From AC-32 sp963754265 (GTDB taxonomy: Bacteria > Actinomycetota > Thermoleophilia > Gaiellales > Gaiellaceae), in contig CAVWFB010000015.1 of assembly GCA_963754265.1 (NCBI GenBank), positions 124,001 to 188,000 of the forward strand: a stretch of DNA of 64,000 nt. Direction: 5' to 3'. The translations under genes and the position numbers were made by a program. Below are positions 46,872-55,688 of the stretch, piece by piece; position 1 is the stretch's first letter; each line of letters begins with the position of its first letter. The notes beneath the pieces are model-generated. The model was not told the DNA's origin and searched no databases. It saw only the letters and a program-made list of their open reading frames with translations.

Positions 46872-47253
46872 ATGCCCGACATGAACAAGTTTTCAGAGCA
46901 GGTGATCGACCTGGCGGAGCGGTTCGCGGACATGACGGACGCCGCGCAGGGCAAGGGCAACCGTAAGAGCATGGGGGCGCGCTGGCTGATCCTTCCTGCG
47001 GCCGGTGCGGGTCTCTACGCGCTCGGTGCGAGCGGCGGCTTCAAGACGCAAAACCAAGAAGGTCATGAGCCAGGCCAAGGCGCGAGCTTCTGAGTTGCCA
47101 AACGATCTGATGAATCGTGTTGAGCAGGTCTCCGGAGTGACGGAGAACCGCTCGAAGAATGGTGCCCGCCAAACAGGGCAGAAATCATCTCGGAGTTCAA
47201 AGAGCCGTCAGAGTCGAAGTCAAAGCCGCCGCAAGACCAGTTCCGCCCGCTGA
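46872..47253 (+). CDS. small membrane-anchored stress-type protein, frameshifted
   Basis: ATG 46872 opens 'MPDMNKFSEQVIDLAERFAD' and a single helix 'WLILPAAGAGLYALGASGGF'. At the AAAA run 47050-47053 one extra A shifts the frame; after it the next frame continues 'KKVMSQAKARASELPNDLMN' and a Ser/Arg-rich tail to 47253. The two parts together make the usual layout of this actinobacterial family. In the unshifted frame the protein would end at 47093. Function unknown. Confidence 0.6.
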
Positions 47254-47266
47254 GATAGCGGGTTTT
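47246..47266 (+). terminator. intrinsic terminator
   Basis: CCCGCT, 5-base loop, AGCGGG, then TTTT, overlapping the stop of the preceding gene. Confidence 0.6.
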
Positions 47267-47283
47267 CCCGTGAGAGGAGGCTG

Positions 47284-48192
47284 ATGTCGATGTTTGAACG
47301 AACGCGAACTGGCTTACGGGAGATGCCGTCGAACGCCGCATGGCTTCTGTCCCGGGCGGTGAAGCCGGGGGAGGCACTCGGAGAGGCTGCGGCCGACGCC
47401 CGCGACCAAGGGTGGAAGGCAGCGGCAGCCCTGGTCGATGCAACCCCGGTTGGGGACTCCGTCGAGATACGAGCAAGGCGCGCGCGCGACGCCGCGGAGC
47501 GTGCTCGGGAGGCCGAGGAGCGAGCGGTGGAGGCCGCGCGGGAGTCCAAGTCCCTTGCCGACCGCGCGCACGAGGTGAGCGAGCGCGGTCGCGCCCGCCT
47601 CAAGGACGTCGACCGCGAGACGAGCCGGGAGGTCAAACAGCGCGTCGCCGAGGCGCAGAAGGCCGCCGACGAGTTCGTAAAGCGCGAACGGCAAGCCGCG
47701 GAAGCGGACGCCGAGGAGGAGCGACAGGACGTTGAGGACGAGGTCGAGAACGACATCGCAGAAGCCGAAGACGATGCCGAGGCGTCCCAGCGGCGAGCCA
47801 TGGAGCTACTCGAGGACGCGACCGAGGCCCTGGCGGAGGCCAGGCGGCTGGCCGACGAGGCCGCAGAGGCGGCACGCTCAGCCGCGCAGGAAGCGAACCG
47901 CCAGGCCCAGCACCTCCACAACGAGGCGAAGCAGAGGGCGAGCGACACCGAGGCGCGAGTGAAGGCGGCCGAAGGCCTGCGCGAACGGGCAGCGGCAACC
48001 GCGAAGCACACCGCACTCGAGCTCGATCGAACGACGACGAACGGGGGTCTCGATGCCTATAAGAAGCCCGAGCTCGTCGAGCTCGCGGCCAGCATCGGGA
48101 TTGAGAACCGTTCGCACATGACGAAGCCCGAGCTGGTCGACGCCATCATGAAGGCCGCTCGTCGGCAGGCGCGCCAACGAGTGGCCTCATGA
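47284..48192 (+). CDS. long coiled-coil protein with C-terminal Rho_N domain
   Basis: 302 aa. A short conserved N-terminus ('MFERTRTGLREMPSNAAWLL') leads to ~190 residues of Ala/Glu/Arg-rich coiled coil. The last 40 residues, 'AYKKPELVELAASIGIENRS' and 'MTKPELVDAIMKAA', form a Rho N-terminal (SAP-like) domain, which binds nucleic acid in Rho and other proteins. The product may tether DNA or RNA to another structure. ATG 47284 follows gaggagg. It starts a three-gene unit with overlapping ends (ATGA, GTGA). Confidence 0.78.
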   Translation: MSMFERTRTGLREMPSNAAWLLSRAVKPGEALGEAAADARDQGWKAAAALVDATPVGDSVEIRARRARDAAERAREAEERAVEAARESKSLADRAHEVSERGRARLKDVDRETSREVKQRVAEAQKAADEFVKRERQAAEADAEEERQDVEDEVENDIAEAEDDAEASQRRAMELLEDATEALAEARRLADEAAEAARSAAQEANRQAQHLHNEAKQRASDTEARVKAAEGLRERAAATAKHTALELDRTTTNGGLDAYKKPELVELAASIGIENRSHMTKPELVDAIMKAARRQARQRVAS

Positions 48193-48386
48193 GACTTCTT
48201 CACAGGAAGAGTGAGCCCGACAGGCTTCTCGACACTGTCGGAGATTCGCTTGGGGCTCTGAGCGGCGCCGCGAACAGGAGCAAGCTCCTGAAGGCGGGTT
48301 TGATAGCCGGTGGGGTGGCTGTACTCACGGCGGGCAGTGCTGCCATCTCCTCGATCCGGCGCCGGATGGAGGGGAACGACTCGTGA
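48189..48386 (+). CDS. small protein with one membrane helix (65 aa)
   Basis: Overlaps the Rho_N gene as ATGA. 'LLHRKSEPDRLLDTVGDSLG', then a helix 'LLKAGLIAGGVAVLTAGSAA' and a basic end 'SIRRRMEGNDS'. No known family. Tight coupling on both sides supports expression. Confidence 0.6.
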   Translation: MRLLHRKSEPDRLLDTVGDSLGALSGAANRSKLLKAGLIAGGVAVLTAGSAAISSIRRRMEGNDS

Positions 48387-48667
48387 GGGAGCGTCGTAAG
48401 GGCCGCGGCGTCGGAACGCCGGTCGCACTCACCGCGGTCGATCCCAACAGACGCCTCTCCGAGGGAGCACTTGCCCAGGCCTCCGTCCGTGCGCGCCTCC
48501 TGGGCATCCCACTCTTACGGCTGGACGCAACCGTCGTGCTGATGCCGGCCGCGATCACCGCGCCGTCCTCCGCACTCGCCGCGGGGAATGGCTTGGCCGA
48601 GGCTGTACGCAGCATCAACGACGGAGCAGAGGTGCTCGCCCAGATGCGCAGGAACGGCCAGCGCTGA
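48383..48667 (+). CDS. hypothetical protein (94 aa)
   Basis: GTG 48383 overlaps the preceding stop as GTGA. 'RERRKGRGVGTPVALTAVDP' then 'ARLLGIPLLRLDATVVLMPA' and 'AEAVRSINDGAEVLAQMRRN'. No domain recognised; a weak hydrophobic stretch in the middle. Third gene of the Rho_N unit. The 249 nt after it hold no clear gene. Confidence 0.5.
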   Translation: MRERRKGRGVGTPVALTAVDPNRRLSEGALAQASVRARLLGIPLLRLDATVVLMPAAITAPSSALAAGNGLAEAVRSINDGAEVLAQMRRNGQR

Positions 48668-48881
48668 GCCCGACTGGGGTCCGGTCGAGACGATCCACTT
48701 CGGGCACAAGACGCTGCATATTTGTGCCCTGCGGATGACAGCGCTCATCCGCGTGATCTCGTCTACCGATGCCACCCGACTCGTTCCTGTGGGGTTTTCT
48801 TCCTCCTTCGTCGAGTGACGCTCGCGTAGTTCCCGGAAGCGACCGCCGATAAGCCTCCGGGTCACACACTCGCCCTGCCGG

Positions 48882-48906
48882 GTTTTCGCGGCGGGGAGCC
48901 CGGATA
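48882..48906 (+). promoter_or_regulatory. possible SigB/SigF-type promoter before the YihY gene
   Basis: GTTT, 16 bases, GGATA ends 10 nt before ATG 48917, so the message would have almost no leader. Confidence 0.35.
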
Positions 48907-48916
48907 GCACTCATGG

Positions 48917-49876
48917 ATGATGGCTACGCGGTCGGAGCGAAACGGTCAACGGGGCCGCGCGCCAGATAGTCCGAACAAGCTTCCCAAGAGCGCCTGGCGC
49001 AGCGCCCTCAAGCGCACCATCAGCGAGTTCAGCGCCGACAACCTGACCGACTACGCGGCGGCGCTGACCTACTACGGGATCGTCGCACTCTTCCCGGCGC
49101 TGATCGCGCTCGTCTCGATCCTGGGGCTCGTCGGACAGTCGGCAACCAAGCCGTTACTCGACAACCTCGGCGGCTTCGCGCCCGGCCCGGCGCACCAGAT
49201 CCTCCAGAACGCGCTCGACGGCCTGACGCAGAGCAGAGGCGGGGCCGGGATCCTGCTCGTGGTCGGCCTGGGCGGCGCCCTCTGGTCGGCGTCTGGCTAC
49301 ATCGGGGCATTCATCCGTGCCTCGAACATCATCTGGGACGTCGAGGAGGGCCGCCCGATCTGGCGCACGCTGCCGCTTCGCCTCGTGATCACGGTCACGA
49401 TGATCGTCCTGCTCGCGATCAGCGCGATCGCGGTCGTGGTAACCGGGCCACTCGCCGACCGGGTCGGGAAGCTCCTCGGCGTCGGCAGCACCTTCGTCAC
49501 CGTCTGGGACGTGGCCAAGTGGCCAGTGCTGGTGGTCGTCGTCAGCTTCATGTTCTCGATCCTCTACTACGCCTCACCGAACGTCCGGCAGCCAGGGTTC
49601 CGCTGGGTCACGCCCGGGGGCGTTCTTGCGGTCATCTCCTGGATCGTCGTCTCGGTGGCCTTCGGCATCTACGTGGCGAACTTCGGCTCGTACAACAAAA
49701 CCTATGGCTCGCTCGGCGCGATCATCATCTTCCTGGTCTGGCTCTGGCTCTCGAACGTGGCCATCCTGCTGGGAGCCGAGTTGAACGCCGAGCTCGAGCG
49801 CGGCCGCCAGATCGAGGCGGGCCAGCCGCCCGACCGCGAGCCGTTTCTGCCTCCACGCTCCGAGCCCGAGGACTAG
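48917..49876 (+). CDS. YihY/BrkB-family membrane protein
   Basis: 319 aa. The classical family core is present: 'NLTDYAAALTYYGIVALFPA', 'GALWSASGYIGAFIRASNII', 'ILYYASPNVRQPGFRWVTPG' and 'YGSLGAIIIFLVWLWLSNVA' followed by 'ILLGAELNAELERG'. It is much closer to the canonical family than the copy at 4913-5821. Envelope protein of unknown transport role. The 354-nt stretch after it (49877-50230) has a terminator and no gene. Confidence 0.9.
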   Translation: MMATRSERNGQRGRAPDSPNKLPKSAWRSALKRTISEFSADNLTDYAAALTYYGIVALFPALIALVSILGLVGQSATKPLLDNLGGFAPGPAHQILQNALDGLTQSRGGAGILLVVGLGGALWSASGYIGAFIRASNIIWDVEEGRPIWRTLPLRLVITVTMIVLLAISAIAVVVTGPLADRVGKLLGVGSTFVTVWDVAKWPVLVVVVSFMFSILYYASPNVRQPGFRWVTPGGVLAVISWIVVSVAFGIYVANFGSYNKTYGSLGAIIIFLVWLWLSNVAILLGAELNAELERGRQIEAGQPPDREPFLPPRSEPED

Positions 49877-49980
49877 GCGGGTAGGTTCGCAATCTAGGGA
49901 CGGGATTTGGGCGGAGCACGCGCGCGAATGGGCACAAGAGGCGGTCTAGTGCCCAAACCCGCTCACTTACTCTCTCAGGA

Positions 49981-50004
49981 AAGCCCCGCTCAGGCGGGGT
50001 TTTT
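49981..50004 (+). terminator. intrinsic terminator
   Basis: CCCCGC, loop TCAG, GCGGGG and five T residues. It closes the unit ending with YihY, or a short RNA containing the upstream hairpin GGGCAC...GTGCCC. Confidence 0.75.
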
Positions 50005-50230
50005 GCTGCCTCCGCCGGAACCACAAGAGGCTCCTCGTTCGCGATTGCGCCCATTGAGTGCCTGGTCGAAGGCCTGCAGGTCTGGCCCTGAAAGCCGCTC
50101 GCGCCGCTTGGTTGCAACGCGACTCAGCTCGTAAGAGCACGAGTCCTCGTGCAGACGCTAGGCCGCCGAGCGGTCGAGCGAAAGCCCAGGTGCGCGGTGA
50201 ACCGCGGCGTGCGAAGCTAGCGCGCACAGG

Positions 50231-51142
50231 ATGGAGATTCGGAGTCGACTTATCGAGCAACTCGTCGTCGAGCCCGGCAAGGCCGCGAGGATCGCAAGCC
50301 GAGATTCCAGCTGGATGGGTTGGCCCGACTTCGCTGACCTAGCTCACGACGAGCTCGAGCAGCGCGCGAAGGATGCGCTCAGGCGCGGGATCGAGGAGCT
50401 CTCCGAAGCGCAGGAGCTGCTCTGGGCGAGTGACAGCTACTCGCTTCTCGTCGTCCTGCAAGCGATGGACGCGGCCGGGAAAGACTCGGCGATCGAGCAC
50501 GTGATGTCGGGCGTCAACCCGCAGGGAGTACAGGTGGTCTCGTTCGGGAAGCCGTCAGCCGAGGAGCTCGACCACGACTTCCTATGGCGCATCACGCGTG
50601 CGCTTCCCGAGCGGGGCCGCATCGGCATCTTCAACCGGTCGCACTACGAGGAGGTGGTCGCGCTCAAGGTGCATCCCGAGTGGCTAGAGACGCAGCGGCT
50701 TCCTCCGGGCGAGCGCGACGAACGCTTCTGGCAGGAGCGATACGAGGACGTCAACGGCTTCGAGCGCCATCTCGACCGGAGCGGGACGAAGATCGTCAAG
50801 TTGTTCCTCCATGTCTCCAGGGCGGTGCAGAAGGAGCGTTTCCTGGCCAGGCTCGACACGCCCGGCAAGGAGTGGAAGTTCAACGCGGCCGACGTCGACG
50901 AGCGGGCCCGCTGGGACGACTACATGGCGGCCTTCGAGGACGCGCTCACCGCGACCTCGACCACCTGGGCTCCGTGGTACGTCATTCCCGCCGACCACAA
51001 GCCGTTGGCCCAGGCGCTCGTCGCGCTGGTGCTAGCCGAGACGGTCAGGTCGCTCGACCTCCGCTGGCCCGAGGTCTCCGAGGCCGAACACGCCGCGAAC
51101 CTCGAGGCGCGCAAGAAGCTCGAAGCCGAGACTTCCGCCTGA
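50231..51142 (+). CDS. ppk2: polyphosphate kinase 2 family protein
   Basis: 303 aa. PPK2 motifs: Walker A 'LQAMDAAGKDSAIEHVMSG' (about 78-90), 'FLWRITRALPERGRIGIFNRSHYEEV' (in parts, Walker B region about 135), 'FWQERYEDVNGFERHL' and 'IVKLFLHVSRAVQKERFLARL'. The Lys and Asp of the catalytic centre are intact. It transfers phosphate between polyphosphate and nucleotides, probably making NDP or NTP from polyP. ATG 50231. Confidence 0.9.
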   Translation: MEIRSRLIEQLVVEPGKAARIASRDSSWMGWPDFADLAHDELEQRAKDALRRGIEELSEAQELLWASDSYSLLVVLQAMDAAGKDSAIEHVMSGVNPQGVQVVSFGKPSAEELDHDFLWRITRALPERGRIGIFNRSHYEEVVALKVHPEWLETQRLPPGERDERFWQERYEDVNGFERHLDRSGTKIVKLFLHVSRAVQKERFLARLDTPGKEWKFNAADVDERARWDDYMAAFEDALTATSTTWAPWYVIPADHKPLAQALVALVLAETVRSLDLRWPEVSEAEHAANLEARKKLEAETSA

Positions 51143-51360
51143 CGACCGGAAGGATCATGTTCCGGCTTCCGGTCATTTACACGAACGCACCGGCGACCGC
51201 TGGCCGCCAGCTCGTGGGCGTCGAGGCCGTGATCGACAAATGACCTGGCCAGCGCACTGCTCGCCACGATCATCACGCTTGACGCATCCGGACTCGAGGT
51301 TGGGGCAGCGCCCTGAGCGATCGAGCAGCTGCGAAGGAACCCACGGAAGGAGAGCGCGAC

Positions 51361-54162
51361 ATGGCGACGGCAGAAGAAGCCCCCGCTGCGACCGGCGGGC
51401 TCGGGGATGCCCGGTTGGTTGCGTGGCACACGCTGGCACCCGACGACGTCGGAGGCCGCCTGGGCGTCGACACCGGGACCGGCCTCTCGGCCGCCGAGGT
51501 CTCGTCGCGGCTCGCCTCGGTCGGCCCCAACAAGTTCGCCGAGACGGCGGTCGAGCCGCGCTGGCGCGCGTTCGTGCGCCAGTACCGCGACCCGATGCAG
51601 ATCGTCCTGCTCGTCGCGGGGATCGGCAGCCTCTACCCGCTGAAGGAGCTCGGCACCGGCCTCGTCCTGCTCTTCCTGACGCTGTTCAACGCGGTGCTCG
51701 GCCTGCGCCAGGAAGGGAAGGCTGCCGAGGCCGTTGCCGCGCTGCAGAAGATGATGATCGTCAAGGCGCGTGTACGCCGCGACGGCGAGCTCGTCCAGAT
51801 CCCGGCTGAAGAGCTGGTGCCCGGCGACGTCGTCTCGATCGAGGCGGGCGACGTCGTGCCGGCTGACGGCCGCCTGCTGTCGGCGGCGACGCTCGAGGTG
51901 GCGGAGTCGGCGCTGACCGGCGAGAGCCTGCCGGTCTCCAAGGGCGTGGACGCAGTCGAGTCAACCGAGACGCCGCTCGGTGACCGCACGGACATGGTCT
52001 ACATGAACACGAACGTGACGCGGGGCGCAGGGGCGTTCGTCGTCACCTCGACCGGGAATGTCCACGGAAGTCGGGCACATCTCGCGCATGCTCCAGACGA
52101 CCGAGGACGCGGACACGCCACTCACCGTCCAGCTCAAGAGGCTGACCAACCAGATCCTGTGTCATCGCGGGCGGTGCGGTCGCAATCTCGATCATCCTCA
52201 ACCTGTCGCGCGACCAGAGCTTCGACACCGTCTTCACGGCGGCGATCGCCTTCGCGATCTCCGCGATCCCGACAGGGCTTCCCGCGGTCGTCACGACGAT
52301 CCTCTCTTACGGGACGCAAATGCTCGCGAAGGCGAACGCGATCATGAAGCGGCTCCGGTCGACCGAGACGCTCGGCTCGACATCCGCGATCAACTCCGAC
52401 AAGACCGGGACGCTCACGCTCAACCAGATGACCGCCGTCGAGCTGACGATCCCCGGCCGGCGCTACACGATCTCGGGCGGCGGCTACTCGACCGAGGGGA
52501 CGATCAAGCACGTCTTCGGCCCGCCGGAGGTGTCGCTCGAGCAGTTCCTGTTGCCGATGGCCCTCTGCGAGGACGCCGTCGTCAAGGACGGGGCCCTGGT
52601 CGGCGACCCGACCGAGGGGGCGCTCGTGGTGCTCGCCGAGAAGGGCGGTCTGGCTGCGGTCGAGACGCGGGAGAAGTACCCACGCCTCGCTGAGCTTCCG
52701 TTCGACTCCGCGTACAAGCTGATGGCCACCTTCCACCGGATGCGCGACGAGGACGGCCGTGATGTCGTCCGCGCATTCGTCAAGGGCGCGCCGGACCAGC
52801 TGCTCGCCCGGGCGGCGTCGCGACCCGACCCGGACGACCTGTCGATCGTCCCTGCGGACGACGCGTTCAAGCAGCGCTACATGAACGAGAACGAGCGCCT
52901 CGCGAGCCAGGGCCTGCGCGTGATGGCGACCGGACGCAAGGACTTCGACCCCGACGGGTTCGATCCCTCGGCAGATCTGCTCCCGCTCCTGGACGGCCTG
53001 ACCGTGCTCGCCCTCGTCGGGATCGTCGACCCACCGCGGCCGACGGCGAAGTCGGCGATCGAGACCGCGCACGCAGCAGGGATCCGCGTACGAATGATCA
53101 CCGGCGACCACGCCGTCACGGCTGCGGCCATCGCCAAGGAGCTCGGCATCCCCGGCAAGGCGATCACCGGCGCCGAGTTCCAGGCCATGTCCGACGACGA
53201 GCTCGACGCCGCGATCGACGAGATCGGCGTGATCGCGCGCGTGGCACCCGAGGACAAGGTGCGCCTCGTCAGCTCGCTGAAGCGAAAGGGCGAGATCGTC
53301 GCCATGACCGGGGACGGCGTCAACGACGCGCCGGCCCTGAAGAGCGCCGACATCGGCATCGCGATGGGAATCACCGGCACGGAAGTCTCGAAAGAGGCGG
53401 CGACGATGATCCTCACCGACGACAACTTCGCGACGATCGTGAAAGCCGTCGAGCTCGGCCGCGGCCTCTACGACAACCTGACGAAGTACATCCGCTTCCA
53501 GATGGGCGTGCTGGTCGGCTTCATCGTCACGTTCCTCGGCGCGAGCATCTTCAACATCGTGGGCGGCGTCCCGTTCGTCCCACTCCAGACCCTTTACATC
53601 AACTTCACCACGCAGGTGCTCCAGGCGATCGGCCTCGGCTACGGCCGGCCGGCCGAGGGCCTGATGAAGCGCAAGCCGCGCGCCTCCGACGAGCCGATTC
53701 TGCCCGCGGCCGCTCTTGATCTGGGTCTGCATCGCGGGCCTCGTGCTCGGCGGGGCCACGCTCGGCGTGATCGGCTGGGCGGATGACCACTACGGGAGTA
53801 GCGCGATCGCACGCACGATGGGGATGACCACGTTCGCGATCAGCAACGTGGTCTTCTCGCTGGCCACGCGCGACGAGCGGCGTTCGATCTTCTCGCTCGA
53901 CGTGCTCGAAGACCGGATGTTCGTGATCTGCAGCGCCGGCTCGGCCGCCGCGATCCTGCTCGGCACTGAGCTCGGCGTCTTCCAGCGGATCCTCGGCACC
54001 GTCCACCTCGACGTGCACCAGTGGCTCGTCTGCATCGTGGTGGGGCTCGCGATCGTGCCGGTGTCCGAGGCGAGGCGGCTGCTGCTTCAGCGGCGCGGCT
54101 CGTCGGCTGGCCCGACCGAGGAGCCACCGGAGGGCGTGCCGGCGGTAAGCCCCTCTCCGTGA
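51361..54162 (+). CDS. P-type cation-transporting ATPase, interrupted by three frameshifts
   Basis: Start ATG 51361. The A domain has 'VPGDVVSIEAGDVVPADGRL' and 'ALTGESLPVSKG'; the P domain 'SAINSDKTGTLTLNQM' and 'AMTGDGVNDAPALKSADIGI'; the C-terminal helices follow to 54162. The frame is broken by one extra base at about 52057, about 52157 and about 53707; removing each restores a continuous ~930-residue protein of the Ca2+/Na+-type (P2) ATPases. In helix M4 the usual PEGLP is PTGLP, so a main Ca2+ ligand is missing and the ion is uncertain. Confidence 0.85.
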
Positions 54163-54269
54163 CGACGGCCCGCAAACCGCCGTGATATAGGCGGCGCTTC
54201 GAGTGCCGGGGCGGGTTCCGCCCAAATGCTGCGGTGTCACGCGTCGCAGCGACCGAACCCACGACCCGT

Positions 54270-54303
54270 TTGCCATGCAGAAGGTCGTGGGTTCGAATCC
54301 CAT
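54270..54303 (+). repeat. attR-like copy of the tRNA-Gly 3' segment
   Basis: Exact 34-base copy of 37315-37348. An inverted copy of 13 bases (CGAACCCACGACC, 54254-54266) lies just upstream, so this end can form a hairpin that the tRNA gene itself does not. Confidence 0.8.
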
Positions 54304-54312
54304 TATCCCGAC

Positions 54313-54630
54313 CTAGCGGTTCTCGGCATCCTCCGCCCTTTCGCCACTCTCGACGATGTCACCTTCCGTGAAGAGGATCGTTTGGAGGGCGATGCGCCAC
54401 TTCGGCGTGCGTCGCAGCAGGAACTCGAGGTCCATCCCGAAGTGCTTGAACTCCTCGCCCTGCGCGTTCTCCATGATCGCCCTCGCCTGCGGGTCTGGTT
54501 CGAGCGCTATCCGCTGCTGATACCAGCCGATCGCCTCCGCCTCTTCGGTCATCGACGTGATCATGCGGGCGAATGTCCGCGTCTCTGCGCTGAGCTCGCC
54601 CGCCGGCTCGTGGTACTGCTCGAAACCCAT
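54313..54630 (-). CDS. encapsulated-ferritin-like (EncFtn) protein
   Basis: 105 aa from ATG 54630 with an excellent ribosome site (aggagg). 'FARMITSMTEEAEAIGWYQQ' and 'AIMENAQGEEFKHFGMDLEF' match the two-helix encapsulin-associated ferritin: Glu in the first helix and E-x2-H in the second form the di-iron site at the dimer interface; 'LQTILFTEGDI' also matches. No encapsulin shell gene is in the window and no cargo-loading peptide is evident at the C-terminus (ERAEDAENR). It may oxidise and store iron without a shell, or use a distant one. Confidence 0.82.
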   Translation of the reverse strand: MGFEQYHEPAGELSAETRTFARMITSMTEEAEAIGWYQQRIALEPDPQARAIMENAQGEEFKHFGMDLEFLLRRTPKWRIALQTILFTEGDIVESGERAEDAENR

Positions 54631-54797
54631 CTCGCCTCCTGTTCGATTGCCCCGAACTTGAGTGGTTCGGTTGCCTCGATTCTGGCGCAACAAGTGCTTT
54701 AGTAGGCAGCGGCTCCTCCGTCGCGCCTGCGCGAGCGCGAGCTTCCCGCACAGACGCGGCGAAGACAACGTCGCGACGACCGAAGGGAGCGCGTGAG

Positions 54798-55688
54798 TTG
54801 GCCTCAACGACGGCAAAGATCGGCTTCGTCGGCCTCGGGCACATGGGCGGCAGCATGGCGGCCCGCTTCCTCGCCGCCGGGTACCCCGTCTACGGCGAGG
54901 AACAACACCGAGAGCAGGCGGACGAACTCGTGCGCGACGGGCTGCAGTGGCGCGACACCCCGCGCGAGGTCGCCGAGGCCGCCGACATCCTCTTCACGTC
55001 CCTCCCCGACGACGGCGTGCTCGAGGCGGTTGCCTCGGGCCCCGACGGGATCCTGGCCGGCCTCGCCGCCGAAAGGATCTGGGTCGACGTGAGTACGGTC
55101 AGCCCGCGCGCGAGTCGCGGTCTCGCGGAGCGGGTGCACGCGCTCGGAGCGGCCATGCTCGACGCTCCGGTGTCGGGAAGCGTTCCCCAGGTGCAAACAG
55201 GAACGCTCACGATCATGGTCGGTGGGGACAAGGACGCATACGCACGCGTCGAGCCGCTCCTGCGCGAGCTGGGCACGCCGACGCACATCGGCGAAAACGG
55301 ACAGGGACTGGTGCTCAAGCTCGCAATCAACATCAGCCTCGCGGTGCAGATGCTCGCCTTCGCCGAGGGCCTAGTCCTGGCCGAACGCTCCGGCGTCGAC
55401 CCCAAGCTCGCGGTCGACGCGATGACCGCGAGTCCGATCGGCTCGCCGATGCTGAAGGCACGGGCTGAACTCGTCCTCGACCTGCCGGACGAGGCCTGGT
55501 TCGACGTCGGCCTGATGCAGAAAGACGTGGCCCTCGCGCTCGACGCAGGACGGGACCTGCACGTCCCGCTGCCGTCCGCCGCAGCGGCCGACCCGGTGCT
55601 TACGGTTGCGCGGGCGTTGGGTTACGAGCGGCGCGACCTGGCGGCGCTGTTCGAGGTATTGGCTCAGCTTGCAGGGGAGCCCAATTGA
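54798..55688 (+). CDS. 3-hydroxyisobutyrate dehydrogenase-family NAD(P) oxidoreductase
   Basis: 296 aa from TTG 54798. Rossmann motif 'IGFVGLGHMGGSMAARFLAA', substrate motif 'LDAPVSGSVPQVQTGTLTIM' and catalytic Lys in 'GQGLVLKLAINISLAVQML' define the beta-hydroxyacid dehydrogenase family. The C-terminal helical domain is complete ('WFDVGLMQKDVALALDAG'). Oxidises a 3-hydroxyacid such as 3-hydroxyisobutyrate, 2-hydroxy-3-oxopropionate or a related compound; the substrate is not certain. Its stop overlaps the next TTG start (TTGA). Confidence 0.9.
   Translation: MASTTAKIGFVGLGHMGGSMAARFLAAGYPVYGEEQHREQADELVRDGLQWRDTPREVAEAADILFTSLPDDGVLEAVASGPDGILAGLAAERIWVDVSTVSPRASRGLAERVHALGAAMLDAPVSGSVPQVQTGTLTIMVGGDKDAYARVEPLLRELGTPTHIGENGQGLVLKLAINISLAVQMLAFAEGLVLAERSGVDPKLAVDAMTASPIGSPMLKARAELVLDLPDEAWFDVGLMQKDVALALDAGRDLHVPLPSAAAADPVLTVARALGYERRDLAALFEVLAQLAGEPN

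Larger units (their letters stand above)
37315..54303 (+). mobile_element. probable 17-kb genomic island integrated at tRNA-Gly
   Basis: The 34-base repeat from the anticodon loop to the T arm of tRNA-Gly bounds this segment (attL 37315-37348, attR 54270-54303), with the intact tRNA at the left end and only its 3' half at the right end, as expected after integrase-mediated insertion. Cargo: lipid phosphatases, a lipid kinase, PhoD and phospholipase-D-like enzymes, small stress proteins, YihY, PPK2 and a P-type ATPase. No integrase, excisionase, relaxase or transposase is visible, so the element is either an immobile remnant or dependent on helper functions. GC content and gene style do not differ obviously from the host. 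Confidence 0.5.

Noticed and set aside
48588..48818. 76-codon plus-strand frame after the Rho_N unit
   Set aside because: Overlaps the preceding gene out of frame and has no domain, coupling or ribosome site.
51361..54162. Programmed ribosomal frameshifting in the P-type ATPase
   Set aside because: No slippery heptamer or stimulatory structure, and three shifts in one gene of a family that never uses it.
37357..54269. Integrase, transposase or phage genes that would explain the island
   Set aside because: Both strands were read for tyrosine/serine recombinase and phage motifs; none found. The DUF1469-like 'holin' (7585) is outside and not a phage gene.
53605..54303. Minus-strand frame starting MGFEPTTFCMA, also seen at 37112-37351
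   Set aside because: This peptide is the well-known false translation of the reverse complement of a tRNA T arm; it marks the tRNA-Gly repeat rather than a protein.
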